64,000 nt of DNA from Pholis gunnellus (lineage: Eukaryota; Chordata; Actinopteri; Perciformes; Pholidae): positions 8,928,280-8,992,279 of the forward strand of contig OU342821.1 in assembly GCA_910591455.2 (NCBI GenBank), given 5' to 3'. Shown one piece after another: positions 1 through 10,906 of this stretch (position 1 is its first letter; each line of letters opens with the position of its first letter). The notes under the pieces were generated by a model. That model was given only the letters and a program-made list of their open reading frames with translations, was not told the DNA's origin and did no database searches. The position numbers were made by a program, and so were the translations under genes.

Positions 1-429
1 CATTTCACTACAACAAGCATAAGTAGCTGTTCCACACGCATTACAGTGCAATATCCTCAAAGCCACTCTCTGTTGTTAGCAGTAACATTAACACATAATA
101 AACACTGGTACCCAATTTCAAATACCACTTGAAAGTTTCCCAACTGAGAAAGAGAGATGGGGCATTTGTTTTAGACAAGAAGAGTCAGCATTAGGCTAGA
201 TTTAAAAAATCAGTGCTATATAACCAATGGTATGTAGGGTGCAGCATAACTGTTACATTAATGTTATTAAAAATAAACTGAACCGTTGATTGGCATTAAC
301 TGAAAACTGTCGTTGTACAGCTAATGGCTAACGTCTGCCAGTGTGTATTAGCTACTCTCTGGTCACTCCCACGCCCTGAAAGCGTGTCTGCAGCTGCATT
401 CTTTAAACGGGGATCTCCGTTATGTTTAC
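1..429 (-). other. tnks intron 1 (5' part)
   Basis: Sequence downstream of the tnks exon-1 donor. AT-rich, with no second ankyrin exon visible before the window edge, so this is the start of intron 1. Confidence 0.7.
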
Positions 430-690
430 CTGCAGCGAAATGCAGGGGTGTCGATTTACGTCCTGCCATGTCTTTAGCGTTCACGTTCAGCGCATCCACT
501 TGTTTCTTCACCCTCGAAACATCCCCGTTTCGACAGGCTTCAAACAGCTCCCTGAAAGCCCCGTTTGCACCACCACCGCCGCCGCAGCCGCTGCTACCGC
601 TGCTACTGCTGCCCGCGTCCCCGCTGCCGGAGTCGGGCGTAGAGCCGGGGCTGGTCCCGCTACCTTCGGTGGTTGTCGGGGAGCTAGCGC

Positions 691-721
<31 letters not shown>

Positions 722-958
722 GGCGGTGAGGGCCAGAGCTGGGGAGGTGGTGGTGGTGGTGGTGGTGGGAGAGGCAGGGGTTCCCTCACCGTCAACCCTG
801 TTCTCCATCGCGCCTCCTCGGGTAAGCGGGGTGGCATCGTCGGTGGGTGCCGGCGGAGAGCCAAGCGGGGTGGCAGGGCGAGAGGAGCCGCGGGGCGGGG
901 ACGACAGCAGGGAGTTTGGCTGCTGCTGCTGCTGAGAGGAGCGACGAGGCGTCGCCAT
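430..958 (-). CDS. tnks: Tankyrase-1, first coding exon (partial gene)
   Basis: First exon of a poly-ADP-ribose polymerase that PARylates axin, TRF1 and other partners through ankyrin-repeat clusters. The exon encodes 176 codons plus one base and ends at a GT donor (428-429) inside the first ankyrin repeat (ending TPLHFAAG). Order: MATPRRSS start, poly-Gln, a long Ser/Thr/Pro/Gly-rich stretch (the HPS region that distinguishes tankyrase-1 from tankyrase-2), then ELFEACRNGDVSRVKK and NVNAKDMAGRKS, which match tankyrase-1 rather than tankyrase-2. An in-frame ATG at 1027 would add 23 residues. I chose 958 because the family begins with MAxxRRS. The remaining ankyrin repeats, SAM and PARP domains lie beyond base 1. 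The Ser run is coded by an imperfect trinucleotide repeat. Family is secure; a fish a/b paralogue cannot be assigned. Confidence 0.9.
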
Positions 959-3900
959 TTTCACAACACAACAGTCCCCACTAGCAACAAAAACACTGCC
1001 GACAATTTCCTGCCCAGGAGAGTCCAACTTCCGCTTCGGGGTTTACTGGGATTACATGAATGGACTCTCTCCAAAACGGTTTAATCAAGCTTTAGTAAAA
1101 TGTCAGAACGACTTCATGAGCAACATACTATTTGTGCAGGACTACAGACTAAATACCTTCCTAAAATGTGGTTTCTTGACCGTTTACACAAATGTATTCG
1201 TCTCATTTTAAGTGTTATATTTGTCTCTGTAAAATGTTTGTATTACAAAATGTGTGGGTTTTTTTTCCTTTTACTTTTTGGATGAAATGAAAACTTTTTG
1301 TAAAGTTAGGGATTTGCATGTTTATTCCAATTCAAAGGGAGAACCCAATGAAAATATTCGGAAGGTTGGGCCTAACTTTGTATCTATCTATTATCTATTT
1401 ATTTATTCATTGTATGCAATGCATCTTAAATTTGTTCTATTTATGTTTCATTTTGAGTTGTGTTTATGCAGCCTACACCAGCTGGTACTCAGTTTACATT
1501 TCCTCAAGTGTGCTAGTTATGTAAGAACATGAATAACTATTAATTTAGCTTTGGACACATAATTGGCAGATACAATAAATTGAGTTATTTGACTTTGTTG
1601 AGTCAATATCCCTTTTATATTAATATGTGAGGTGTTATTTTAGCAGTGGACGAGTTGAATGATGTCTGGCCTGGCTGCACGCAATACTACCATCTAGTGG
1701 AGACTGTTGGTAATAGCTTTAGGATACAGGAGCTGTTATTACACCGCAAATACAACAAACACCTAAAACACATAATATAGGATTATACCATCACATTACG
1801 TAATTGCAGTATGTATAAACTTGCACATAGAACTGTATGTGTGACTATGGATTTTTTAATAAACGTTTTACACAACATGTATACAACATTACACAGCAGG
1901 TATGACAAACTATACAACAGTGTACAGACAAGATGTGGCATTAAACTAGTACATTATGTTATCATATGAAAATCAAATACACACCATACCTTTCTTTATC
2001 CTTTTACAGAAATAACATTTGACAAAGATCTAATTTCGCTGCTTTTAATAGTTGTCTAATGTATGTAGTATTATCAAAAAAATGATTCTATTATTGTATT
2101 AATTAACAAAAGAAGCTTAAAGAAATGTGTGTTTGATTGATTGACAGGTGGCTCAGCCTACAACACTCTGCCATGTTAGTTTCCACACTGGTCTTTATAG
2201 TCCACCTCAGCACTACTCAAGCTACACATTTTCATTAAAGAAATCGAAGGGGTGTATCCCAGACTACTGTATACGTCAACATACAATCTGTGTATTTTGA
2301 CAATTAAATGTGCTGTTTTCCTGAGCTGAGTTGCATGTTTTGTACTGCAGAAAGACACCATTTACCCAGATGAAAACCTACCCCCAACATGATGAAATAG
2401 ACACTTAATACAGATAACAAAATATTGCAATAGTTGTATTAATTGGCCACCAGATGACAGCAGATAGGTTGCAAGAAAATGTTACAGCTTTGCAAGGTTT
2501 GGGCTACAACACGCTCCTAAAATTATTTCTTGATTTAACATATTTTTTCACATGAGAAATTATAATTTGAACACCAGATATAGACTGATTTGGGTCATAT
2601 AATCAAGATCCTCATGTTTGAGTCAAAGGCAAGTTTGGCATCCTAAAACATGAGCATTGTGAAGTAAAGTTTAGAAATGTAACATTTATTTTGTTTATTT
2701 TGTTCTGTCCTTCTTTTTGATTCCCAATAAACAATTTTGCCCTTTTGTTGTGTATCAGTCTTTTCTCCTCTTGGTTCATTAACACTTCATCAACAACAAT
2801 TTCTCAAGTATATATATAGTATACTTTTCTTCAAATGGATCACATGCATAGCGTACACAATTCATGCTCATACATGATAAGAAATGCTCAGGACCAAACT
2901 ACCCAATGAATAATAGCACTTTGTGAATACATTATTAACTGTGAAGAGATCTGCAATACAAATGTGCTACGAATGAAAGTGTAGATGTAGATGGCACTAA
3001 AAAAAAAAAAACATGCCGCATCATGGTGACATGCAGAAATAAAAAACATTAAAAAAGCTGTAACTCAGCCATGATTTTGTAATTTATAAATCCTCTTCTA
3101 ATCTCCTGGTGGTGTTATTTTGTATACACACACATGACACGTTTAAAAAAATATATATTTTCTTTTTTTATCTAAAAAACGAGATTTAAGAAGAAGACAA
3201 AAGTTTTCCAACGAGCTTCTTAGCAAAACTTGGAAAAACTGTCCATAAGAGACAGATCATCTCAGCTTGAAGCCAAAACGGTCTAACTGGTTCATCAACT
3301 GTCATTTTCTGCACCTTAAAATGCATCTAAACCATAGCACTAGTAGTAGTAGTGAGGGATGATAGTATCAGCACCAAACAGCCAGTTAGATATGGAAATA
3401 TACAATGTTTCACAATAGATCCTCTGTAGTTTTTTTGTATGTGGTCTGCCGCAAGTAAATGAGGAATTTGAAAGCTGATCATGTGCGGTGACAACTGCTA
3501 CAAGTATGATTCAGCTTGTAGAAGTCATAAAACAGGGCCTGTTTGTACCACGAGATGAATATGCGAGCTTCCGTCAGGTCCTGTTGGTTGACATACCTCT
3601 CATACTTCCTTCAGCGGCTCTTTGTGTCAAAGCTCAACCCGGACCTGAAAAACAATTCCTATCCAAAACAAAGCAACCCGGCCCCCCCAACGCCCTCACG
3701 AACGCGTGACTTGACAGTTTGAATTTGTGCAGCCAGTGTACGCTCGTGTAGCTACATTTAGTTATCAGTGTACTCAACTTCCTACTGAAATAAGAAGTGT
3801 TTCCTATTGTCAGTCTTTCAAAATAAAAGTTATAAGAGGGCCTATTTTGTTGACTCCAGGCATAGCAGGTGTAATCACAAAACTTAAGCAGTAAAAATCG

Positions 3901-4994
3901 AATGGGATATTGATGACCACTTCAAATGGAGAAGTGGCCAATTTAAACAATAGTCTCTGGGCGTATCATCAGCTGATCTCAGGTTGTTCACTTCATTAGC
4001 AACTTAATCACTTTCATGTGGGGTCGGTAACAAGGATGGAAGAAACAAAGAGGTGAATAGAAACAGACAGATGTGCAGATATAAATATAGAAGGAGAGAG
4101 GACGAGAAGACAAACGCAACAAGGCAGAACGGTATTTGAGCTGACGTTTCCTGCAGAACTACATTCCATTTTTATCATGAAGTCTGACTCGTTCTTCCAA
4201 AGCTGATCACCTCACTGGGAAAGCTAATGCATTTTGTAATGAAGTCGTCCACCAAAAATAAATAAGTTACATATGCGAAAATAGCAGTCTGAAGTGCATG
4301 TCTTTGATTTACCAATTAAAAGTTTCATCCTTGTTTCATTCTATTAATTGCATCCCAGTCATCACCATAGTGTTAAATAGGCTGTTACGGCTCCTGTAGA
4401 ACAAAACTTAGACAAAAAAAAAACCTACGTTCATCTTTAAATCGACGAAAAGCTGGAAAGTCCAAATATGTTGTGGTTTATCAATATAAATATGTGGCAA
4501 ACCTAATCATTGTGTGGTTGTTTATGTGGTGGCCTGTATACATCTATAGACAGACACATGTATTTCATCTGAGTAATTTAGATTCCTTTTTAATAAGTCA
4601 TTTAATCGGGATTTGAGGACTACAATCGTACCAATCAAAGGAAGCTGATGATACAGGCACGACAAAAAAATCTACTTGTGTCTACTTCTTTATCACCTAT
4701 CGCATATTTGCATGATAAAAGCTTGGCCGAAACTCCCGTCTTCTCTGCTGCAGGTGAAGATGAAATAGCTCGCGGCACTGCGCGCCACACCTGTCCTATT
4801 TGGGGACTGGGGCAGACGGGCAAGGCTAAAGCCCCGCCTACTAGCAGGTTTCAGTCGGACTTGTTTGTTAAGAGCAGCTGCTGGGACTGTCAGAACTCAG
4901 TCGCTCAGCTGTCTAGATTAGCCTACCACACGGAGTTTGGGAGTAGGCAACGCACACACACACACACACACCAGCAACAGCAACAAAAGCAACC
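959..4994. other. Intergenic region between divergent tnks and cldn23
   Basis: The first ~100 bases hold the tnks 5'UTR/GC-rich promoter side. The rest is AT-rich with only short chance ORFs. Just before cldn23 there is a GC-box-like CCCCGCC near 4834-4840 and a (CA)n run near 4952-4970, with no TATA box in the expected place. I see no conserved gene, RNA or recognisable transposon here. Confidence 0.5.
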
Positions 4995-5822
4995 ATGCAG
5001 AGACGATCAACGCAAGACTGGATCCGGTTGTCTTTGCGCACCCCGGGCATCCTGATCTTCGGGATGGTTTTGGCTCCCTGCGGATGGATCCTGAACCTGA
5101 CAGCCACCGTGGCCCCAAACTGGAGGACCCTCAACAACCTCAACGACAGACCGCCTAATGAGTTTATCCAGCAAGGCATCTGGGAGATCTGCAGGGGCAC
5201 CACGACAGACTCGAGGATTGATTGCAACCTGCAGGACACCGCGTATTTCGATAACCAGGTCATCGTGGTCGCCCAGGGTTTGATGGTGGCCTCCCTCATC
5301 GTGACTCTGATCGGGCTGGCCGTGGCCATCCCGGGGGTCCGCTGCTGGAGAGACAGGCCTAACTGGACCGTGGCCGGCCTGGCCGGAATATTGATCTTCC
5401 TCTCAGGAGTCATGACCATCATACCCATCGCCTGGTACACCCACATCCTCAAAGAAATCTCAACGTCGCCCCCTGGCGCAGACGTGCGTGTCGGCTACTG
5501 CATCATCCTGGGCTACATCGGCGGGATATTCGAAATCCTGGCCGGCGCCGTCATGTTCATCGGGATCTGCCGTTGCTGTGGAGGAAAGAACCGAGGGGAG
5601 ACACGCATCGAGGAGGTCACGGGCCCCCGGTTCAGAAATCAGAAGCAGCCCGCGAGACGAGTTGAAGTGCCAAGCCTGAACCGGCCCAGGAGCAGCGCCA
5701 GCAGCGTTCCATACTCGAAGGACTCCCTGGATGAGGATGTGTCCTTCCCCCGGGCCAAGAGCCCAGCAGCCCCGTCAGTCAACACCTCCTACGGCGGCAG
5801 ACCTTATGAGGCCGACCTATGA
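4995..5822 (+). CDS. cldn23: Claudin-23, tight-junction membrane protein
   Basis: Single-exon 275-residue tetraspan claudin of the tight-junction strand. TM1 is about residues 17-39. The first extracellular loop carries the claudin signature W43, GIW at 61-63, C66 and C77. TM2 (~92-112), TM3 (~123-145) and TM4 (~165-190) follow, ending in the membrane-proximal cysteines CRCC. The N-terminal block GMVLAPCGW and the RTPG just before it match claudin-23 closely; most other claudins start directly at TM1. The cytoplasmic tail is Ser/Pro/Arg-rich and ends ADL, resembling the SDL end of mammalian claudin-23 rather than the usual YV PDZ ligand. The start has a good context (CAACCATGC). In human, CLDN23 lies in the same chromosomal band (8p23.1) as TNKS, which fits its neighbour here. 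Confidence 0.92.
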   Translation: MQRRSTQDWIRLSLRTPGILIFGMVLAPCGWILNLTATVAPNWRTLNNLNDRPPNEFIQQGIWEICRGTTTDSRIDCNLQDTAYFDNQVIVVAQGLMVASLIVTLIGLAVAIPGVRCWRDRPNWTVAGLAGILIFLSGVMTIIPIAWYTHILKEISTSPPGADVRVGYCIILGYIGGIFEILAGAVMFIGICRCCGGKNRGETRIEEVTGPRFRNQKQPARRVEVPSLNRPRSSASSVPYSKDSLDEDVSFPRAKSPAAPSVNTSYGGRPYEADL

Positions 5823-6374
5823 GAAGCACGTGTCACACATCTGGGTCTCCACGACACAAAACAACCTATACACGAGGACAACTACCTAGAGATGGACACA
5901 GCAATTTGCAGAAGGGACTGGGAGTGGGAAATATTCTAGGAAGAAGCAATGGTAGTTACTCGATGCATTTATAACATTACAAATCTAACCCACTTTAGTA
6001 AAACTGTCTAATATTCTGAAGTATTGTAGTAATAACATAGAACATGCTCATAACAAAGTTCAATTCATTTGTGACCATATGAAATATTCTAGGAATAGGC
6101 TATTTCAGTGGTAAGATATCAAACACCGTAAATATTGTGAAATCACTGTAAACTCACTATTAAGTGAAGCCGAATCACTTTAAAGGTCTCTTTGAGTGTT
6201 ACACTGTGTCAACATTAGGACAGTTATAGGCTACTTGAAGGCATAAGTGTTACATTATGTGAGTGACAGAGGCAGGGCTGCAGTTTAATGTGGCTACAGA
6301 TGAGATTCATTATGGGCTAAAAGGTAGCCTAATTCTAACATTATTATGATACAGGATAGGTGTGTGATTCAAGC

Positions 6375-6425
6375 AGTGCAGTAATGGTAAATATGGGATC
6401 ATCTCATCTTTACCATTACTGCACT
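6375..6425 (+). other. 17-bp perfect-stem hairpin in cldn23 3'UTR
   Basis: Bases 6375-6391 and 6409-6425 are exact reverse complements (17 bp) with a 17-nt loop. Pairing resumes on both sides after a small bulge (CAAG). It could be a miRNA-like precursor, an RNA stability element or a small palindromic insertion. I do not recognise a known miRNA seed. Confidence 0.5.
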
Positions 6426-6716
6426 TGGGTAAAAAGTGGAAGAGAAGAATTATGTATTATTGTGAGAGTGAAACATGGAGAGAAAACCTTAATTGTCTTT
6501 TACATTCTGCAAATGATGTTGAATTCCATTTGTAAATAGTTCTCATCTGTAAGGAACCTTTTGCATTTTTTCTGTGTACATTGGCACATTTTAGGGCTAT
6601 TTCTTTCTCCATTTTTATGTAAATTCCGTATTCATGTGCACTTTACAATTACGACAAACCTTGTAGGACAGCAGGCCACCTGTTGAAAACATTTTTTTTT
6701 ATCCTAAGTTTTGTTT

Positions 6717-6722
6717 AATAAA
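6717..6722 (+). promoter_or_regulatory. Polyadenylation signal AATAAA (cldn23)
   Basis: First canonical AATAAA downstream of the cldn23 stop on the same strand. It sits at the 3' end of the AT-rich UTR. Confidence 0.5.
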
Positions 6723-6740
6723 TGCACACTGTTTCCTAAT

Positions 6741-8807
6741 TACAAATGACTCTGTCCTATTCCTTAACTCAATATAAAAAAAACCAGATTGTACTGCAGA
6801 GGTGCATGAATAGATTTTTTAGGATATTTGATAAGTGGAAATAGCTGCGGTCATGAATACAATGGGGGTAAAGTTAAATGTTTTGTCAGCAGAAAGGTTA
6901 TAAAAGTGCCCATAGAGCAAGAATCTAAAATGTTAGAGAAGTATTGTATTCTATCATCCGTGACCAGAAGTCATAGGGACACTATTCAAACACACATATG
7001 CCTCCCCGTCTGCTCAGTCTTCACCTCATACATACACGGACAATGCTGCTCGACCGGTCTGAGAGGTTAGTTTCTTTCATCATCTTGTCGAACAACATTA
7101 CCTCTTCTGTTTAAACTGGCCTAACATCTCAAACAAGGCAACACTGTAGTGAACAATTGTCCCTCTATAGCTCCCTGAGAGTCTTTCGTTGTTAATTTGG
7201 CCCACCGAAGGAATCAGGATGCAGTTCTCCCTGCAGGACCTGTTTAATGCCACAGTTAGACGTGGAGTAAGGCAAAGTAAAGAAAATAAGCTGTTTTTAA
7301 ACTGGCACTGACAGCCATAATGAGTGCATCATGCTCATACTGATGTAAAAACAAGAATTAGAAAGAGAAATATGGTTAATTGTGTTGAAACAACTTAATA
7401 AATAGTACATTTAACAACCACTCTGATCGTGGTAACTCAGAGTAGTTAGTTGGAATAAAAAAAAAAACATAAATGCAGGAGAAATAATATCAGTAAGCCA
7501 GGTAGGCCTATAGTAATGTTAGTCTCAATTAATTCTTGACTTTCTTGGTAAAAAAGATGCTTCTGCATCTGAGCAGATTTCTAGAAAAAGGATTGAAGAT
7601 GGGTTTGGTTTCAAGCTACCGTCTATTAAATTGCCACCTAGAATGCAGTGACTCACAAAATGACGGTTCAAGATAAGTGGGGTGAGGGCGAATGTTGACA
7701 AAAGATGTCAGTTATTATTTATAGCCTCCTGCTCTTTAAAAAAGTTGCATTCCACTTCCTCTCAGGAGATGGATTAAAGAATTGCGCAAAACAATACATC
7801 AGATCCGGATTTAAGTTTCTAGCATGGGTCAAGCTAAAAAAAAAGAAGCTGGATCCTGCATTTTCCCATAATGCAACCAATTCTACCTTTATGTCACACA
7901 CATTTTTTTTCAAACGCCCACATTTTGTAGTTTGTAAAGCAGATTTTCTGCTAAAAAGCTGCAGTCTCAAAGACAAAATACCCACAAAGACATCACCAGG
8001 GTTATTTTCGAAAGCTCCTCCACACAGAAGACACGATTCAACTCTTTTCACAGCAGGTAGTACTCACCATGGCAATTAAACCTACCATTATGTGTGTAAT
8101 CAGTGGAGTTTCCCTTTAAGAATCAAGCAAACACCATACCATCAACTTAAAAAGTGCTGCAGTGTATTTTGCTCCTACCATTGTAAGACAAACATATAGG
8201 GTGTGCTCATTACTAGGAAAGCAGGAGTTCTTTACTAATGAGCACACTTCCCGGGTGGTACTAACAGTTAGTATCACCCTTTAGGCAGATCCTTTTTGTT
8301 CCTTGTTGTAACAGATGCATATTAATAGCCAGTCCGTCTGCATAATTGCATATCAGTCATTCCAAGTCTGTGTTCCGGTAGAGTTTAGTAAACACAGATT
8401 CTGATACTATCGTGTAACAGGATCCCAGAAAGTTGCTAAAGAGGCAGCGGTGCATGTTTTGGTGCATCCCAAACACACACAGACTGACAGCTGTTGGTTG
8501 TCAGAGTTAATACACATTGACAACCTGTAGCAGAAGATGTGAACAACTTAATAATGATTTAAAAGTGACGCACACATATCTTTGTATTAATATATAACTT
8601 AATTGGATAATCTAAAAAACAAATACTATATACTAATATATAGTATTATCAGACTATTAATGTAACATTGACAGAGTATGTTAGTGTATTATCAAAGCAA
8701 TTGTTTTTTTCCCCAAAGCGAGTGTTTGCTTGTGTTTCGGGCAAGGTGCTCTAGAGAGACAGACAAGCAGAGTGTCTTTAAAACGCCCTTTGGTAGACTG
8801 TTCTTTC
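6741..8807. other. Intergenic, no gene seen
   Basis: AT-rich sequence with short ORFs only. I see no homology to a known protein and no clear repeat family. Confidence 0.4.
8777..8783 (+). promoter_or_regulatory. TATA-like element upstream of 5S rRNA
   Basis: TTTAAAA at about -31 to -25 from the 5S start. Fish 5S genes commonly have a TATA-like element near -28, which supports a functional gene rather than a processed copy. Confidence 0.4.
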
Positions 8808-8927
8808 GCTTACGGCCATACCACCCTGAACACGCCCGATCTCGTCTGATCTCGGAAGCTAAGCAGGGTCGGGCCTGGTCAGTACTTGGATGGGAGACCG
8901 CCTGGGAATACCAGGTGCTGTAAGCTT
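8808..8927 (+). rRNA. 5S ribosomal RNA
   Basis: A complete 120-nt 5S sequence beginning GCTTACGGCCATACC and ending CTGTAAGCTT, followed directly by a T-run that serves as the RNA polymerase III terminator. The internal control region is intact (boxes around AAGCAGGGTCGGGCC and TGGATGGGAGACCG). Compared with the vertebrate consensus I recall, there is one visible change, C at 8880 in GGTCAGTAC where GGTTAGTAC is usual. It is a lone copy outside any tandem array, so it could be functional or a dispersed orphan. Confidence 0.92.
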
Positions 8928-10839
8928 TTTTTTCTTTTTCTTTTTCTTTTTAGGAGAAGCAAAGGGCGCTGCTGCTTCTTCTTCAGCGGACACCGACAGG
9001 CACACATGACAAGCATTACGGCGATGTACACACAATGGAAGCGGTCCTGGTCAATGAATTACAAGTACTCTGTAAAGAAGAGAACATCCTGACTTACTAC
9101 TTTTTCATATTGATTATTTTAAAAATGACCATAACATTATGATATACTATACGATGATTTCTTTTTTGACATTTTCATGACTTATTTCACTGGGACTTCT
9201 TGGACATTTTATACTTGAAATTATTTTCCTATCTTTTCTTTTTACATACTATGATGTTTTGTTGACATTTTAATTTCATGCCATTTACTGTGACATTTTG
9301 GACATGTACCATGACGTTTTTGATGACTTACTGTACTATGCTATTTATGACATAACATTCTATACTATATGCTGCTTTGGTAGTGGTGAATACATGATAA
9401 TAATCCAATAATAGTTGCATAACATAGCCTGTATTAAATAGCCTTTACTAAAGCTAGCGGCTGGCATAGCTGCAAACTGTTGGTAAAACTAAGTTAACGG
9501 ACTCTGCTGTGAAACTGATAAAAAAGTTTTGAAATAAAGAGCTACAGTCGTTCTTGCCTCATCTTTCATGTAAAGTCCTGCACATCTGCAAACGATTCAT
9601 GTTAATAAGAAAGGATGCATCTTTAATTTTCTATAAAAAAAGTGTATGTGCAGAAATGGTATTTTAATCAGAAAGTGAATACAGTTGCTTGTGTTAGAGA
9701 GTGCACTAACTGACTGATTGTGATGGTGAGTGGCTTTATAATTAAAAGTATACAGGCCAATGAAATAGTCCATAAGAATAGACGGCCTTTGACAATTGTA
9801 GGGGCACGGACACACCAATCAGTTTATCCACACATCAGCTTGTTCAACATTTGCAAGGCTATGTCTGCACAGAGCTAACATGACAACATCTAAACTAATT
9901 AAAAGGCAATAGTTGCTAGCACTTACCAGCAGCAGTCGTAATGGCCCAAGACAGACATGGGTGAAAACTTTTTATCAATGACCCATGTGTTATGCAAGGA
10001 CTACAAAAGGCCTAAGTAAGTAGATTACCAGCAAGTCATAGTTTAGCGGCTAAAAATAAACCCTACAAGCTATTCTAAAAAAACAAGCCAGAAGCCAATA
10101 AAATAAAATCTGGCTTTTAATACAGTGCCAAACTATTATAACAAGACAGGAATTTTAAAATGAAGCATAACAGGACCTGGGAAGGTGTGCACACACATTT
10201 TAGTTTGGAGTTATCGACCTACATTCTCCTGCAAAAGTAAGCTACTTGTTTTTCTCTCGGTGAGCACACTTTTTCTGTCAGGACCGGGCACATGGTCACC
10301 TGTAACTTTCACGTGACAGATAAGACTCAAGATGGAATGTTGTGTGGCAGCGTTGAAAATCAACAGTAAAGTCATAGTTTTGGTAGTTTTGGTAGACTTT
10401 TGTCATTCTCTCAAATGAAAGGAGGCGTATATTAAAAAAACTAAAGCCGTTAAAAGTGTGTATTTTTTGTTCTTTTGTCAAACTGACCCATCACATCCCA
10501 CGGAGAAGAATGACAAACAAACTGTTCAGTCACTTAGAATCCATTTATATACAAATATGAACATGCAAAGTATGCCCATTTGCATCATGCTTTCACATGA
10601 TCAAATTAAATCTACATGCAGTTTTTAAAATATCTCCTACAGTCATCAGTGAAAAACAAGGTCACAAAAAAAGCTGGGTGTCTTGCTGATGCTGGTGGAT
10701 ACCAATAGAGTTACAAAAAGAAATATAAAACATAGTAATTCAGTCAGAAGTGTACAATAAAATCAGATAATACAGCAAAAGAAAACAAAAAACACTTAAC
10801 ACTGGCTGTGCTCCTGAGAGTATCTTGATTACTCAGACA
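8928..10839. other. Intergenic, no gene seen
   Basis: Starts with the 5S terminator and a T/C-rich tract. The rest is AT-rich with chance ORFs only. Confidence 0.4.
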
Positions 10840-10906
10840 TTAAAGACTTAAGTCCTCATCAGAAGGTAATGACAAATCAAATCTGGTTAAAATCCTCGGC
10901 TTACCC
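10840..10906 (-). CDS. lrp13: Possible alternative cytoplasmic-tail exon of the LRP gene
   Basis: Candidate terminal exon for the alternative TM exon at 13031-13283. After an AG acceptor (TTATTTCACAG) one base completes a split Arg codon. The frame then reads a short basic-then-acidic tail (GKPRILTRFDLSL, then PSDEDLSL) and a stop. The phase matches the upstream exon exactly (total 11,022 nt, divisible by 3). No NPxY motif is present. The polypyrimidine tract is weak and no poly(A) signal was identified, so this is a hypothesis. Confidence 0.28.

Larger units (their letters stand above)
5823..6740 (+). other. cldn23: cldn23 3'UTR
   Basis: AT-rich non-coding sequence after the cldn23 stop, ending at an AATAAA signal (6717-6722), implying a 3'UTR of about 0.9 kb. 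It contains a strong hairpin (see 6375-6425). Confidence 0.55.
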
